Below are positions 20,960 to 32,472 of a DNA stretch of 64,000 nt, piece after piece. Numbering within the stretch: the stretch's first letter is position 1; each line of letters starts with the position of its first letter. The DNA is from Madurella fahalii (taxonomy: Eukaryota > Ascomycota > Sordariomycetes > Sordariales). The notes under the pieces were generated by a model. The model did not search any database. It was not told where the DNA came from and was given only the letters and a program-made list of their open reading frames with translations. The position numbers and the translations under genes are program-made. The stretch is from NCBI GenBank assembly GCA_029876055.1, contig CM056874.1:3162001-3226000 (forward strand), written 5' to 3'.

Positions 20960-21637
20960 GGCGGTAAATTACGCCAAGGAAAAAACAAAAGGAAGGGAAT
21001 CGATGCGATCGTCGTATATGCCATTGAACAGCAGAAGCCAAACAAACGAGAGTTAAGCTCACTCGGTGGGAATCCTGTAGTTGCCGAAGAATTGCCGCTT
21101 ATCGTGGCCATCGCCACAGTGCGGTAGGGGACAGATAACGGTGGTGATGAGTGGGAGCGAGGATATCACGCTCATTCGGAGTAAAGGCTAGTTCAGACGT
21201 CAACTCTGGTGGACGAGTCACGCCAAGAAAGCCTTGTCACGAAGATTATTCTCATTTAGATAAGAGGAAGAGGAGCGCCAGGGAGATTTCATGTCTCGCC
21301 GTGCTCGCCTGCTTAGTTGCCAGACCCACGCACATCACCCGTCAGTTCTGACCATTCTCACACACGCTCGCATCTTTCACCACCACCATTTCGGTAGCCC
21401 CGCCCATCATCCCCTCTCCTCCAGCAAGCCCGGTATTATGGTTTGCTGAGGTCTGAAATCTAAGTATTCTCAGAACTGGCAACTACTGAACTGCGTCTAA
21501 GAGACACTGTGCAACCCCCTATAACCCCTCCTCCGCAGTTCTTCACCCCCCTATTCCCCCAGAGCCCCTGGCCGAGAGGCAAGGCCAAATCATTGTTTAC
21601 CCTGTCAACATACCATCAATACGCTGGAGTCTTCACA
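20960..21637. promoter_or_regulatory. Shared region between divergent splicing-factor and MoaE-type genes
   Basis: About 680 bases separate the two divergent start codons. It presumably holds both promoters and leaders. The 200 bases before the plus-strand ATG are pyrimidine-rich (CCCTCTCCTCC, CCCCCTATTCCCCC), a common feature of fungal promoters. No TATA box stands out. Confidence 0.45.
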
Positions 21638-22187
21638 ATGGGCTCCCAAGACCAAGACTCCCTCGAAACCTTCCTCCAGCAGGAAGGTTGCTATGTCGCA
21701 CTCACCACCTCCCCACTCAATCTCCAATCTATTACCGACCGCGTTAGAAGCCCCAAAGCAGGCGCCATAGTTTTATTTGCCGGTTTGTCCTACCCATCTG
21801 CCTTTTCCTTTCCCAGCCACATTAACCTTCCACCTAGGCACAACCCGTGACAACTTTGCCGGCCAGGCAGTCAAACAACTCGAATACACCGCCTACCAAC
21901 CCCTGGCCCTGCGCACCATGATGGAGATTGCGTCTTCCTTGCGGGAAAAGCACGACCTCAAGGGGATAGCAATGGTCCATCGGCTCGGGGTCGTACCGAT
22001 AGGCGAAGAAAGTATCCTGATTGCGGTATCGACGGCACATCGCCAGGCTGCGTGGCGGGCAGGGGAGGAGGCCCTGGAGCAGTGCAAGGAGCGTGTTGAA
22101 GTGTGGAAGAAGGAGGAGTTCGAGGATGGGGGAGGAGTGTGGAGGGCGAATAGGGATGGGAAGAGGGGGTTGAGGGAAGTGAATTGA
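21638..22187 (+). CDS. cnxH: Molybdopterin synthase catalytic (large) subunit, MoaE/MOCS2B type
   Basis: Exon 1 is 21638-21782 and exon 2 is 21838-22187. The 55-base intron (GTTTGT donor, ACCTAG acceptor, phase 1) gives 164 residues. The protein shows the MoaE pattern: GAIVLFAGTTRDNF across the splice, an EYTAYQPLALRTMMEI segment, the block AMVHRLGVVPIGEESILIAVSTAHR, and near the end VWKKEEF, which contains the lysines expected in the active site. MoaE inserts sulphur into precursor Z to form molybdopterin, together with a small MoaD-like carrier subunit that is not in this window. Fungal nitrate reductase and xanthine dehydrogenase depend on this cofactor. The symbol is by analogy to Aspergillus nidulans cnxH. 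The ATG at 21638 has ACAATGG context. Confidence 0.92.
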
Positions 22188-23096
22188 TGAGTGATTCCGA
22201 TGAATGAGCTGATGAATGGAATGATTGTGAGAGTATGAATAATCAAGAGGTTGGTTGATCTGACGGAAAGTTTCACGGACTTAATTTTCACGTAGAGTAC
22301 GGCATCCTATCATCCGCCTCACTCAACACACGCCTGCTTTCCCAGTCTCCCACTCTTGTTCTCACTCCTTCGTCCCCTTAAATCATTTATACAAACAAAG
22401 TCTGATGTCACTGCTCCATACCTCCGTAAAAGGAGTCATAGAGGAGTAGCTAAACATAGGCTTGTTCAGACCCGACCTCGACTATGATAATTTCGACCTT
22501 TGAAACGAGTAGCAGGCAGGGTAAGATATAACGGGTAGGTTCTTGCATTGCTCTTCATGGAAATAAGAGCAGGCAAATAGGCATCTACAACTTCATCTTA
22601 CCTTGACCCACCTCTCAACTCGCAGCAATCTTACGATCTCTCTAACAGACCCATCATGACAGTAACACAGGAGACTCCTATAACTTGCCTTCACTCAAAG
22701 GTGTGCTAGCTGTAATTTTCCTCAGGCATCCCAAATCTTCTTTCATCATCAATATCCATCTCCCGTTCGCCTGACACAACATACAAAGAGCCAGCCACCA
22801 GGTCTCGACATCAGATGTGTAATACATCAAGACACTTGAAACTCCCAACACCACTGCTGACATCACCGGCTCGCTCAGCCAAAGAAACACCCCACCGCTC
22901 GCTTGTTCTTTGCTTGGCCATGCGCGTTGTAACCCGCCTTTCAAGGGGAAGCACAAGAGGAGAAAAAAAAAGGAAAAGAAACCCATGCCATATGACGCTG
23001 CAAAAACCAACACCACCCAGAAATTCCCAGATAACCAAAAGCTAGAGAGGAACCCCAACTCCTGCCCCAAAAACTCGCTCCCCCCTCTCCCATGAA
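22188..23096. other. Intergenic region between convergent genes
   Basis: About 900 bases between the MoaE-type gene and the oligopeptide transporter gene. No coding sequence is supported. The short open frames on both strands lack recognisable content. It should include both 3' untranslated regions. Confidence 0.5.
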
Positions 23097-25715
23097 TCAA
23101 GGCCAGCTACTTGGCCCGAACGTCTCGCCAGGCGGCACAGGGCGCTGTACCGCCTTAGACAACATATCCATGGTCTTAAAAGGTATCGTATTCCCAAACC
23201 AACGGGGCGACCCGGTCCCGCTCAGGTACAACGCGAAAAATATGACCAGGGTCGACACGATCAACCCGCAGTCCAGCGCCGACGACGTGACATAGTTGTA
23301 CTGGAGCCACCAGCCCGTCCTGCGCCGCCTGATGAAGTAATTGAACACGGTCCCCACAATGCCCCAGCAGTAGTAGATGAACACAGTTGCTGGCGGCAGC
23401 CACCCGGAACCGCCAAAGATGAGCGGCATATTGACATAGCGCCAGAACGATCTTGGATACCGCCTGGCCAGGAACCACGTCAGCACAGGCGCTGCGGCGC
23501 CGACCAGCCAGAACCACTGCAACGCGCTGTACAGAGCGTCGCCTGAGAACATGCGGGCGGGGCCGATGGCGCCCCAGACAATGGAGGCGGTATAGAACAC
23601 GCGCGCGCTGGGGCAGTTCCACTGGTGGACCTGATTCTCGGAGCAAATGTCGGGTATCGTGGCGAGGGCCCAGTTCATGACTGCGATCTGGACAATGGCG
23701 GACCATATCGACGCAACCAGCTGCGACCAGAACATGACGCGAGGCGGCACCTTCATGTAGTGGCCCAGCTTGAGGTCCTGGATGAAGTAGAGCGCCTGTG
23801 ACATGCACAGGTAGCCGTAGTTTTTGAACATCATCATGGCCAGGGGACGGCCGGGGAGCATGTAGCCGATGATAAACTCGGTGAGGACGTTGAGGCCTAA
23901 TTGGATGTTGGTGATGGCCTGCACGATACCGATAGGGATCGTCCAGAGCAGTGGGATCAACATGCAGATGACATAAGCCCACCAGGGGAAGTTGGTGTCC
24001 CAGGCGCACACGACGGCAAACGAGAGGCCGAGCATGATGACAAACAGGACGATGTACCACCAGTCCGGCGCATCTCGGTACTTCTTCATCAGCCTCATGT
24101 GAACATCGTCTTCTTGGGACCGCGCCAACTTCCACTGCGTCCAAATCTCGCGGCCGTGGTAAAGGCCGACATGGGTGATGACAGCGGCAACCGCGGCAAA
24201 GGAGAGGCCGTAGGCGAGCGCGAACTGGGTAGGAAGGTAGAGAGGAGAATAGGCCTTGTACTTGGCCTCGTCGAATTGCAGGTCGTCGCCCAATATCGCC
24301 GACACGTTGTACAGATGGCCCGTGTTGTCGTATGCGTGAGAGTTCTGTACCGGCAAGTATGCTGCGTACCACATGCCCGAGTAGTGGATTCCTATCGACA
24401 CAAAGACGAAGAAGATGGTGACGCCGCCCAGCACATTGGCGATGGCATGGAACGGCGGGATGAGGGGGGACATGAGATAGCCGGAGATAATGCTCCAGTC
24501 CTGCGTGGGATGTTAGCGGCGCTTTACCCCAGTCCCGCGTTTTGCAATCCTCACCAAGGTAATCGGAAACAGCCCGTAACCGCTGTAGCCACCGAATAGC
24601 TGGTTGACGACGACGTTATCGGGCCAGATCCAGGTGATCCAGCAGAACCACGACAGCCCCTGGAAGAGATATCCCGGGAACCAATACCACAAGAAAGACC
24701 CGACGAAAACCAACATGAACCACTTGTAGCGGCTAATACTCCAACCGCTCGCCCTTGTCGGATCCGAAGGCGAATGGTCGTGGAGGGTGTAGAAGAGGGC
24801 GCAGTTGACGAGATCGGTCGGCCAGATCATGGCTGCGGGCCAGACCAGGAATCTCCTTGCCAGTCCGGCCAAGCCGTAGCCTGTGCAGAGTGTCGTGATA
24901 CCGAACAGCAGTTGCCAGGCCCACCCAAACGACTGCTTGTACCACATCTGCTGTGCGATGATCACGTCGGTTGCGTACAGAGCGCCGCCGCCATACGCAG
25001 CCTGGAAAGATGTTGCATGTCAGTCACCACCCCGGCCGCACGATAGCAATTTGCAGTCAACCTACGTTTGACATGACCACAATAATAACGTGTTCCTTGA
25101 AGTTGAAGGGCCCTGGCCGCAGATTGAATTTGAGACCCCAAATGTTGAACACCCGATCGGGGAAAACCAAGTCCCACAGCAGTCCCAAGGGGTATGCGAT
25201 CAGCTGAATGACGAATGTCGTGAGGGATATACTTGGGTTCCTAAGCGATAGTAACATGTTGATGGCAGACCCGATAGTACACAACAGCATTCCGATTGTC
25301 CAGGCTCGTATCGTATTCGTTGGCATATCGACATCGAAGTTCCGGACAGAAGCTCGCACCTTGATAAGACGCCCAATGTTAGAACACGAATCGTTTCTCC
25401 CCATCGGCGCATCTTCTTAACGAAAGGATGCGCGGGCAATGAATTTTTCAAAGAAGATCTCACTTCTGGGTAGGGCGAGTTGTCCTCGGCCAAGATCTGC
25501 TCGATTTCGGCCCCCTTCTCGACATTGGACGTGTTCAACGTGTATTCGATTTCGTCCAGTTCGTCCAGTGGCAGATTCGGGTCCAATCGGTGCATCTTCT
25601 CGAACTGCTTCAGCGACGCCAAACCGGTCGAGTCCCCCTCGATTGATCCGTCTGGATCCGGCACCACCTCACCCTCGCGCCGCCGCCATCTTGACCTAAG
25701 AAACCGTAGCGCCAT
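23097..25715 (-). CDS. OPT-family oligopeptide transporter, four exons
   Basis: Exons on the minus strand are 25464-25715, 25066-25359, 24555-25001 and 23097-24500. All are phase 0 with GT/AG ends and encode 798 residues. The N-terminal cytosolic stretch contains the EDNSPYPEVRASV block that precedes the first membrane helix in this family. It is followed by NTIRAWTIGMLLCTIGSAIN, SLRNPSISLTTFVIQLIAYPLG and ALYATDVIIAQQMWY. The last exon has many hydrophobic helices and the conserved stretch LKLGHYMKVPPRVMFWSQL. In total about 14 membrane helices are expected. Family members take up tetra- and pentapeptides or related compounds with protons across the plasma membrane or internal membranes. Substrate cannot be told from sequence. 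The ATG at 25715 (MALRFLRSRWRRREGE) is the first in frame. It converges on the MoaE-type gene. Confidence 0.93.
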
Positions 25716-28648
25716 TGTTTTTCCTTTCTTCCCTTTTTCCCCTTTTTTGTTTTTCCAGCTGAGCGATGGCTGGGCCTGCTCCCTACTCTCGGCGCGACGA
25801 GGCCGGAAGGAAGTGCTGTGTCGACTCAGAGTCTTCGGCGTTGACGTCGGCTTTGCGGGTGCGCTCGGTTGCGAAAGAGGGACCGCCGAGGTGGGTAGCG
25901 CGTGAAAACACAGCGCAGCTAAGACAGGGTCAACAGTTAATGTATGTTAAGCGTGGACATGGCTGTCTCGTGCTCGGCGCAGATCGCTGAGCGGGACCTG
26001 GTGTCAAGCGATTGGAATGCGACGAGCACTAAAAAGGGGAGAGGTTCGGGAGGGAGGATGGCGGGTTTTCTGGGCTACATACCGACTCAACTTTTTGGCA
26101 ACAGGGCGGCGCTGGCGGATGCTGTGGTTTGCTGGGGTGGGGGGCCACCACCTGGCGGGCGGGCGGGACAGATGCACAAGATGCGAAGAGGGGCGCTGTT
26201 TCTGGAAGCACGCAAGCAGCCAGCATCGCGGAAGATGCAGCCCCAGGTTATTGCTGACCTGCCTAAATTGGCCTGATGGCTGGGCGATGGGTCGGGTTCC
26301 CGATGAAATGACAGGGATCGAGGCGGGGGCGTCCGCCCAGGAACCTGGGGCGCTGGCCGGCCGTTCGTGTGAGTGCGTGCCTCATTCGATCCATCCCGCC
26401 ACAATGCGATAACACTAAATGCGTACTCGGATGCATGGGGGCGATTGCTTGGTTTCTTTGAAGGGAACAAGACAGGAAAGAAAAACGTTGGAAATAGAAG
26501 CTCTCCAGAGCACCGGCAAACTCGGCGAGCTGTCGCAGATACGTTGGTGCAGTCCTGTACCTGAACAGTCTTTCTTCCGGAGAGCGCTGTAAAACGGCTG
26601 CAGAAAACGGCATCCACCTGCGCTATCTCAAGCGGATGCTCGCCACTCTGCCTTGGTCGCATGGAAGGGCTGCACCCCAGCCCCTCGGCCAATGGGAGTA
26701 TGATTCTGCCCTGTCTTTAATATCGGCACCCATGACTACCCTCTTATCTTCCGTCTCCGTGACCGCGGGTACCGTTTTTGGCGATACCGCCCGACCGTCT
26801 CGTATGACTGAGACAGGCTGGGGATCCCAGAATATCTGTCCACAAGAGAAGCGGTTGCCCGCGGTAGAGATTGCAGGGGGACAACCTGAATGGGCTTGCA
26901 GTTCGGGGTTCTGGCAAAATCGAGACCACGAGAGGCCCTTTGCAAATGGCCGGCGGGGCAGCCACCAAGAGCCGCTCCGCCAGTGCTGATTTGAGGTGCA
27001 ACTCCGTTTCCGTTGAGCTCTGGGGGGCCGAGTCCGCCCGCATGGGTGGTCAAGGTAAACCTCTCGGTACCCACATGCGCAACGGGGCCCTCTGGCGCAG
27101 CTTTGCTGGTCATGCCTTATCCAGTCACCCTCGCATGGTTGGCTTCTGTCACCGAATCCTCCAGAGTGACCCCAAGATCGGGTAACTGCAGCTAAGGCCG
27201 GACCATGCGACGCAGCACGACAGAACATGTTCGCGCAGCGAATCAAGAACGGTGGAGTTTGCCGTGCACAGGGCCCCGGTCGGGGTGACCATGGTTCCAA
27301 GCACCCCTCCAAGAAAACCCCCAAGAACTTTGCTCCTGTTGCGCCAGCCGACACGGCATCCAGGCTGCGTGCCTCGAACTGCTGTGTAAAGGGAGACTAT
27401 CAGCTGAAATGCATTGCGCGTCTTCATTCGGACCGAGACTATGGGAGAGCTGAGGGTGCGGGTCAGCCCTGTCCAAGGGATTAAAATCAGCAAAACCGTT
27501 ATTTTTGCTGATTTATTATACCTTTGGTGCCGGGCTTGGCTTCAGGGCTCCCGCCCATTCAATTATCTGGGGCTATTACGGCATGATTCCTCATGCCTGG
27601 CTGGTGCCTGGCATCGGCGGCATGCGATGCAGCTGCCCTGCGCTCGTGGAACCGAAGAATCCAGGAGCTTGGATCTTGACCCCGCGACTGTGCCCGCGAG
27701 TATCCTCATTGGGATCCCTTGGTCCGCGGCGTAGGTTACACGCATTACTGGCGTCGCCCAGTCTCCTCGTCGTCGAGAACAACACTGTCCCAGCATCCCG
27801 GCCCGGTACTCGCCAGACTGAATTCCGAAGTGGTGGGGCGAACATAACGGACGGGATACCGGCCCACCAAAATAGCAGCGCATAAATTGGTACTTCTGCC
27901 GGCTATTTTCAATCATTTATCCCGCTACCACCGCACATAGCGTCCCCGAAGGTGATCAAAGAGCTTGGTATCGACCTTGTTTGACGGTTCTGGCAGCACA
28001 AGGCTCTGGCCCGGATTGGGAGTCCCCACAATCGGACCCCGACATTTGGGCAGTCCCGCTCGAACTCCCGGTGTAAGCCCTCTGATGCGGGAAAGCGGCG
28101 TTCGGGTTGAGCTCCCCGAAACTCTGGTCTGAATCCCCAGAGACGCCAGCTCTCCACCCCCTACCATGTTCCGAAGCGCTCTGGGCCTCCTTTGGTTCCC
28201 GGATCTGCCAGTTAATCCTCTTAACACCATCACGATAAAGTTTGTCTGCAGAGACCCATGTGCCCAACTCCAAGGGTGGATGGTAATCTATGTATTCCAA
28301 CCTTGTGTCACGCCGCTCGCTTATTCCCACCTGCGGACGAGGCTCATGTTATGCCACGCACAAACGGACGATCTTGAGCCCGTATAATTCTAGACCGCAG
28401 GTCACATGGTAGCCATGTCTCCCATACATCCGTGGTACTGATGGGTGGCTGGAATGGGGGAACTTGGGGGTTAGCTTATAGCGGCTATCCGGCGGACAAG
28501 CGACAACGTAGTGAGCTGTATTGTACCTACAGAAACTCCTTGTGTTTCATTAGTAGAGGGATTGAATAAGGCTAGATGAGTGTCAACTGAAGTTAAGGTT
28601 GCAAACCAGCCTTACAAAAAGAACTAGGGATATGATGCAAAATGGAAC
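25716..28648. other. Long gene-poor region
   Basis: Nearly 3 kb between the transporter start and the tRNA hold no supported gene. Around 25716-26300 is presumably the transporter promoter and leader. Between 26600 and 28400 several overlapping open frames of 80-240 codons exist on both strands. They show no protein family features, no consistent codon bias and no consensus splice joins, so I treat them as chance open frames in GC-rich DNA. Confidence 0.45.
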
Positions 28649-28739
28649 GGGTCTGGCCGGGGATTGAACCCGGGACCTCTCGCAACAGAAGCTGTAGGGT
28701 TTTCCCTAAGCGAGAATCATACCACTAGACCACCAGACC
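28649..28739 (-). tRNA. tRNA-Pro (anticodon AGG) with a 19-base intron
   Basis: The minus strand folds as a full cloverleaf: acceptor GGTCTGG paired with CCAGACC, the D-arm segment TGGTCTAGTGGTATGATT, anticodon stem CTCGC/GCGAG, and a T-arm CCGGG-TTCAATC-CCCGG. The anticodon loop is TT-AGG-G...T, giving anticodon AGG. The intron is inserted at the canonical position after base 37 and spans 28685-28703. The body closely matches known eukaryotic nuclear tRNA-Pro genes. A T run follows the 3' end (about 28638-28641) and could be the RNA polymerase III terminator. Confidence 0.93.
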
Positions 28740-28985
28740 TTGTAACCCAATCAGGTTCTTGACGCTACAGCTTCGGTAGGCACCTCTATCATCAGGCGGG
28801 CTCTACCCATTCTTCCCGCCCCTTTTTTTGAACACTCAAAATCGATATCGAGGTTGCTCATACCTTGTCTTGGGAGAGCCACAGATAATCCCCATGCATT
28901 GTTTTGGTAGAAGGTACTCTAGATGTACAGTACAATATGAATGAGTATACAATGTTCTTCATCTCCTCCAACCATCTTGGCCCCT

Positions 28986-30596
28986 TCAATTTTTGGTCCA
29001 ACCTTCCCTCTCCAACGCCCACCGCAACGCCGCGCTCACATCATCCATAATTGCTTTCGGCTCGAACCTCCCCTCCAACTTCCCCGCCCTTTCGGGGCTA
29101 TACACCCCGGTCTTCACCAGCACCGAAACCCACTCGGTCCCAATGTCACTGACATACCCATTCGCCCCCGCGATGTCACTCTCGGGGTTGTCCCCGACCA
29201 TGTACACCGTCTTCAGCGGCCTGATCCTCCCTTCGTCACGGTGATGGTGGCCCATAGCCCTGCATGTCGCCCGCCTGTGCTCGGCCAGCACCCGCTCCGA
29301 GAAGCGGTAGGTCCCGCCGTGCGGCTTGCCGATGACGGTGCACTGCAGCTCGTGGCCGCCGCCCGTGACGCGCGCCCAGACACCCCGCAGCGCGGCCTGG
29401 AACGCGCCCTGTCCGAACCGCGGCAGGTGGTAACCCGCGCTCCAGACCAGGTCGCCGTTGCTAAAGTAGAGCGGGGGCTGGCCGTCTTGTTGCCAGCCAC
29501 GGTTTGGGAGGGAGGGGTCATTGTTTTTGGGAGAGAGCGTGCCGAGATAGCCCTTGTGCGAGAGGAGGAGGTCGGTGATGAGCTGAATGTCGAGGGCCCA
29601 CTCGCGCGGGTCGTTGGCTACAAACATGGCGTCGATTTTGAGATGGCCTGTGAGGTCAGAATTAGGGCTGATAGTGGTGGACGAGCTGTAGATGGGCGCC
29701 GGAAGTGGTTGGGTGTTTGGTGCCGTTGCGCCCAATGCGGAGGCGACAGTTGGAAAGGGGAAAATGTCGGGGTGCGCGGCGTAGATATCCCAGGGAGTGA
29801 CAACGTTCTTGAAGCCATAGCTATGAAATACCGGTTAGCCTTGCCGGCCTGGCTGGATTCGGCTGCATTCGGATTGCTTACGCTTGGAATATCTCGCGGG
29901 CTTTGGCCGGATCGGAGCCCGTCACCAGGATAGTCTTGTCTCGCAGACCGCCGGGGCCGTCGAGGAGCTCACGGAAGGGTGTGTGCGACTGAACGAAGTT
30001 ATCCGTGGATAGGTGCATGCCGAGCTTGTGCTTGAGATCGTTGACGCGCTCCTCCTCGCGCTTGCCGCCGCCGTTAGTGAGGAGGATGAAGGGGATGTTA
30101 TTGTCGTTTAGATAGTTCAGGACCTCAGAGGCTCCAGGGATTGGCTTTGCGACGTGGAGCAGAACGCCGTCAATGCTACTTCACGATCAGCATATGTACT
30201 AGTAGCGTCGGTCCAAAGAGAAGAAGAGTACTCACTCGAAAGCAAAGGCAAACGGCGGTGGTTCCGGCCCTTGTGCGCTAGCATCGTTCTTGAAGCCTCT
30301 CGAACGATTGACTCGCAGTTGCCGCCTTCTCGCTCCTTCATCCTCAGCCAGATATCGCCTCGTGAGGGCATGGCAGGCTACCCCGCGAAATGATAATGCT
30401 GCTGCTGCTACCCGCGGTCTAAACGAGGACGTCAGCCCTCGCAGGGAACTACAGCATAATATGGAGTTAGTGAAGAACCCCACAACATCCAACGGCGTGG
30501 GGTTGATGAGTATCAGTGGATGATGCTCGCGTGATGATGAAATGAGAGTAAATAAATGAAGGAATACCCATATAAAGGAGGCAATATGCCCGCCAT
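28986..30596 (-). CDS. HAD-superfamily class IIA hydrolase (HDHD5/CECR5, yeast YKR070W type), four exons
   Basis: Exons on the minus strand are 30568-30596, 30236-30448, 29882-30175 and 28986-29820. All junctions are GT/AG and phase-consistent, giving 456 residues. The first exon is only 29 bases (MAGILPPLY). It was chosen because it is the only ATG-led exon that splices in frame to the Arg-rich leader. Residues 1-60 are basic and hydroxylated without acidic residues early on, a plausible mitochondrial targeting peptide. HAD motif I appears as FDIDGV (Asp81, Asp83), formed across the second splice. Motif II is FILLTNGGG, the motif III lysine lies in IGKPHGGTY, and motif IV is VGDNPESDIAGANG. 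These residues support a phosphohydrolase-type active site. The physiological substrate of this eukaryotic subgroup is not established. Confidence 0.9.
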
Positions 30597-32472
30597 GACT
30601 CTCCGCATCCCAAGCTGCTCGTCTGCGCCGGGCGGGTATCAAGGGGCCAAGTGCTGAATCACACGACTTGAGCAAACGGGACGGTAACATAAAAGGTATC
30701 TCGAGTACTGCGACTTGTATGGAATTGTTGGCTCCAGCGTGCGGCGGTTCTCAGTTGAGCTTCCGCACTATTGGACGAGCCAAAACAGTAGAAACTTGGA
30801 GCACCAGCAGTTACGTTCACGCTGTTAAGAGGTTGCTGGGTCTTAAACGACAGGGGGCTTGCCCCACCAAGGGCCCCAAGCTGAATGATTAGCAACTTGA
30901 AATTCGCATTGGAATAGGTGTAAAGCCCGAGAAATGTACAGGTAACAGACAGGCTTAAATTTGGTTCCATTTAAACGGATCGACTTCAATTGAAGAGTCT
31001 GCTCAATGTAACGACGCAGATATGGGTAATCTATAGCTGTAACGAGGGATTGCACCCTGTGACAATTGACGAGCCTCGAGGGGCTCCTAAGGTAGTGTCC
31101 TCCCACAACTCACAATGCCGGATTATCAAGAGCTAGCAAGGCAGAGCGCCGCTTCCAGTCCAACCCGGTTCAACCGGTACTCGGAACGCAAAACATCTCA
31201 CTCACGCAACTCCACGCCACATGACCGAATCGCATTCCATTTCTCCCCACAAGTACAGAGAGGCTATCCGTGATCCGGCTCATTCCCTTTCTTTCCGGAC
31301 TGTGGACTTGATTTCCACCCTTCACCCCGCAGCTCGACACTCCCCTGAATCTGCATTACAATTACCACCCCACCCCTTACCACCTCCCCTCAACGGTCGA
31401 GCAACGAAAGTCAAGTAGAAGACCAGCTAACAGCCGAAGAAACCCTTTGCACAGGGCTAAGCCGAAACCGGAGCGAGAGCTTCGCCTAATTGTCCAGGGA
31501 AAACAGAAAGATAAAAGAGCAAAAAATGTAACATGCCATGCCCCATGCCATGCCAAATGTCATGTCTATCCCGTTTTCATGAAGACAGGTTCCAGGTCCG
31601 ATTGTTTGTTGTCCTTTCCTCGTGGTCTTTTCCCCTCATCCTTTGCCCGAGATGTCCCGCCCAAGGCAGCAGAGCCTGTCCCCTTTTAATGTCGTTTGTT
31701 GAGCTTCCTTGAGATACGGGCTCAAAAGGGGTCTGGAGTGGGGGAGTTGCCCGGGATTGTCGGATTGAAAGAAAGAGAAACGCAGGAGACAGCCGAAAAA
31801 AGAAGAAAATTCAAAAAGTGAAAATAAAAACGTCGTGCCCCCATATACAAGAGAATATCGGACCAGGCCCGCCACTTTTCATATTTTGTCATCAGACAGA
31901 AAAAAACGCCACGTCGCGCCTCACCCTTCGCCTCGAAAAGAAAATGCCGTGAGGAATTCGAAGAAGAGCCGTATTCACACAGGTTTATCGTCCGTCGTCG
32001 TTCGTCCGGGTCGTCGGTACATTATCGGTCTGAGAGAAGAAAAAAACAAAAAAAGAAACAAGACTCGAAACGATCATGGCGCCAGGTGATGGTTTGCTTG
32101 ATGGCGGGATGTGATTAAGGTGCTCCAGGAACCAACCCTGAGGGACTGAGCAGACGCGGGTGGTTTGTAAAGCAGATTCCGCTGTGCTGCGCGCGCATGC
32201 TCCGGTCGAACAAATGCAAGCCGCCCCTGCCGTCTGATGATATGCCAGCGCTATGCAGTCCCTGATATTGAGCAAGAGAGGAAATGTCTAAGCAGACTGA
32301 AAACGGTCGTGATTTACATCTTCCTTGACTCGTGCCGGGCCGATGGTGCGTGCAAAGGTCGATTATATACCATCCCAAGTGTTTCGCATGTGGGAAAATA
32401 CACTCCCCAAACAGATGATTTGATTGGGTGTAGTAGCAGTCGAGCTGGCTACGCTCTCTCTTCCGCTCTCTG
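30597..32472. other. Intergenic region
   Basis: About 1.9 kb with no supported gene. The left part is upstream of the HAD hydrolase, and the right part (about 31750-32470) should include the 3' untranslated region of the coiled-coil protein gene. Stretches at 31500-32060 are A-rich (AAAAAACAAAAAAAG-like). The repeated word ATGCCATGCC occurs at about 31531-31560. Confidence 0.45.

Noticed and set aside
23176..24372. A 398-codon minus-strand frame overlapping the oligopeptide transporter
   Set aside because: It is a shifted frame of the same exon, His/Arg/Leu-rich. The transporter frame carries the membrane helices and family motifs.
26623..27354. A 243-codon minus-strand frame in the gene-poor region
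   Set aside because: Several overlapping frames on both strands are equally open, with no motifs, no splice structure and Cys/Arg/Trp-rich random-looking composition.
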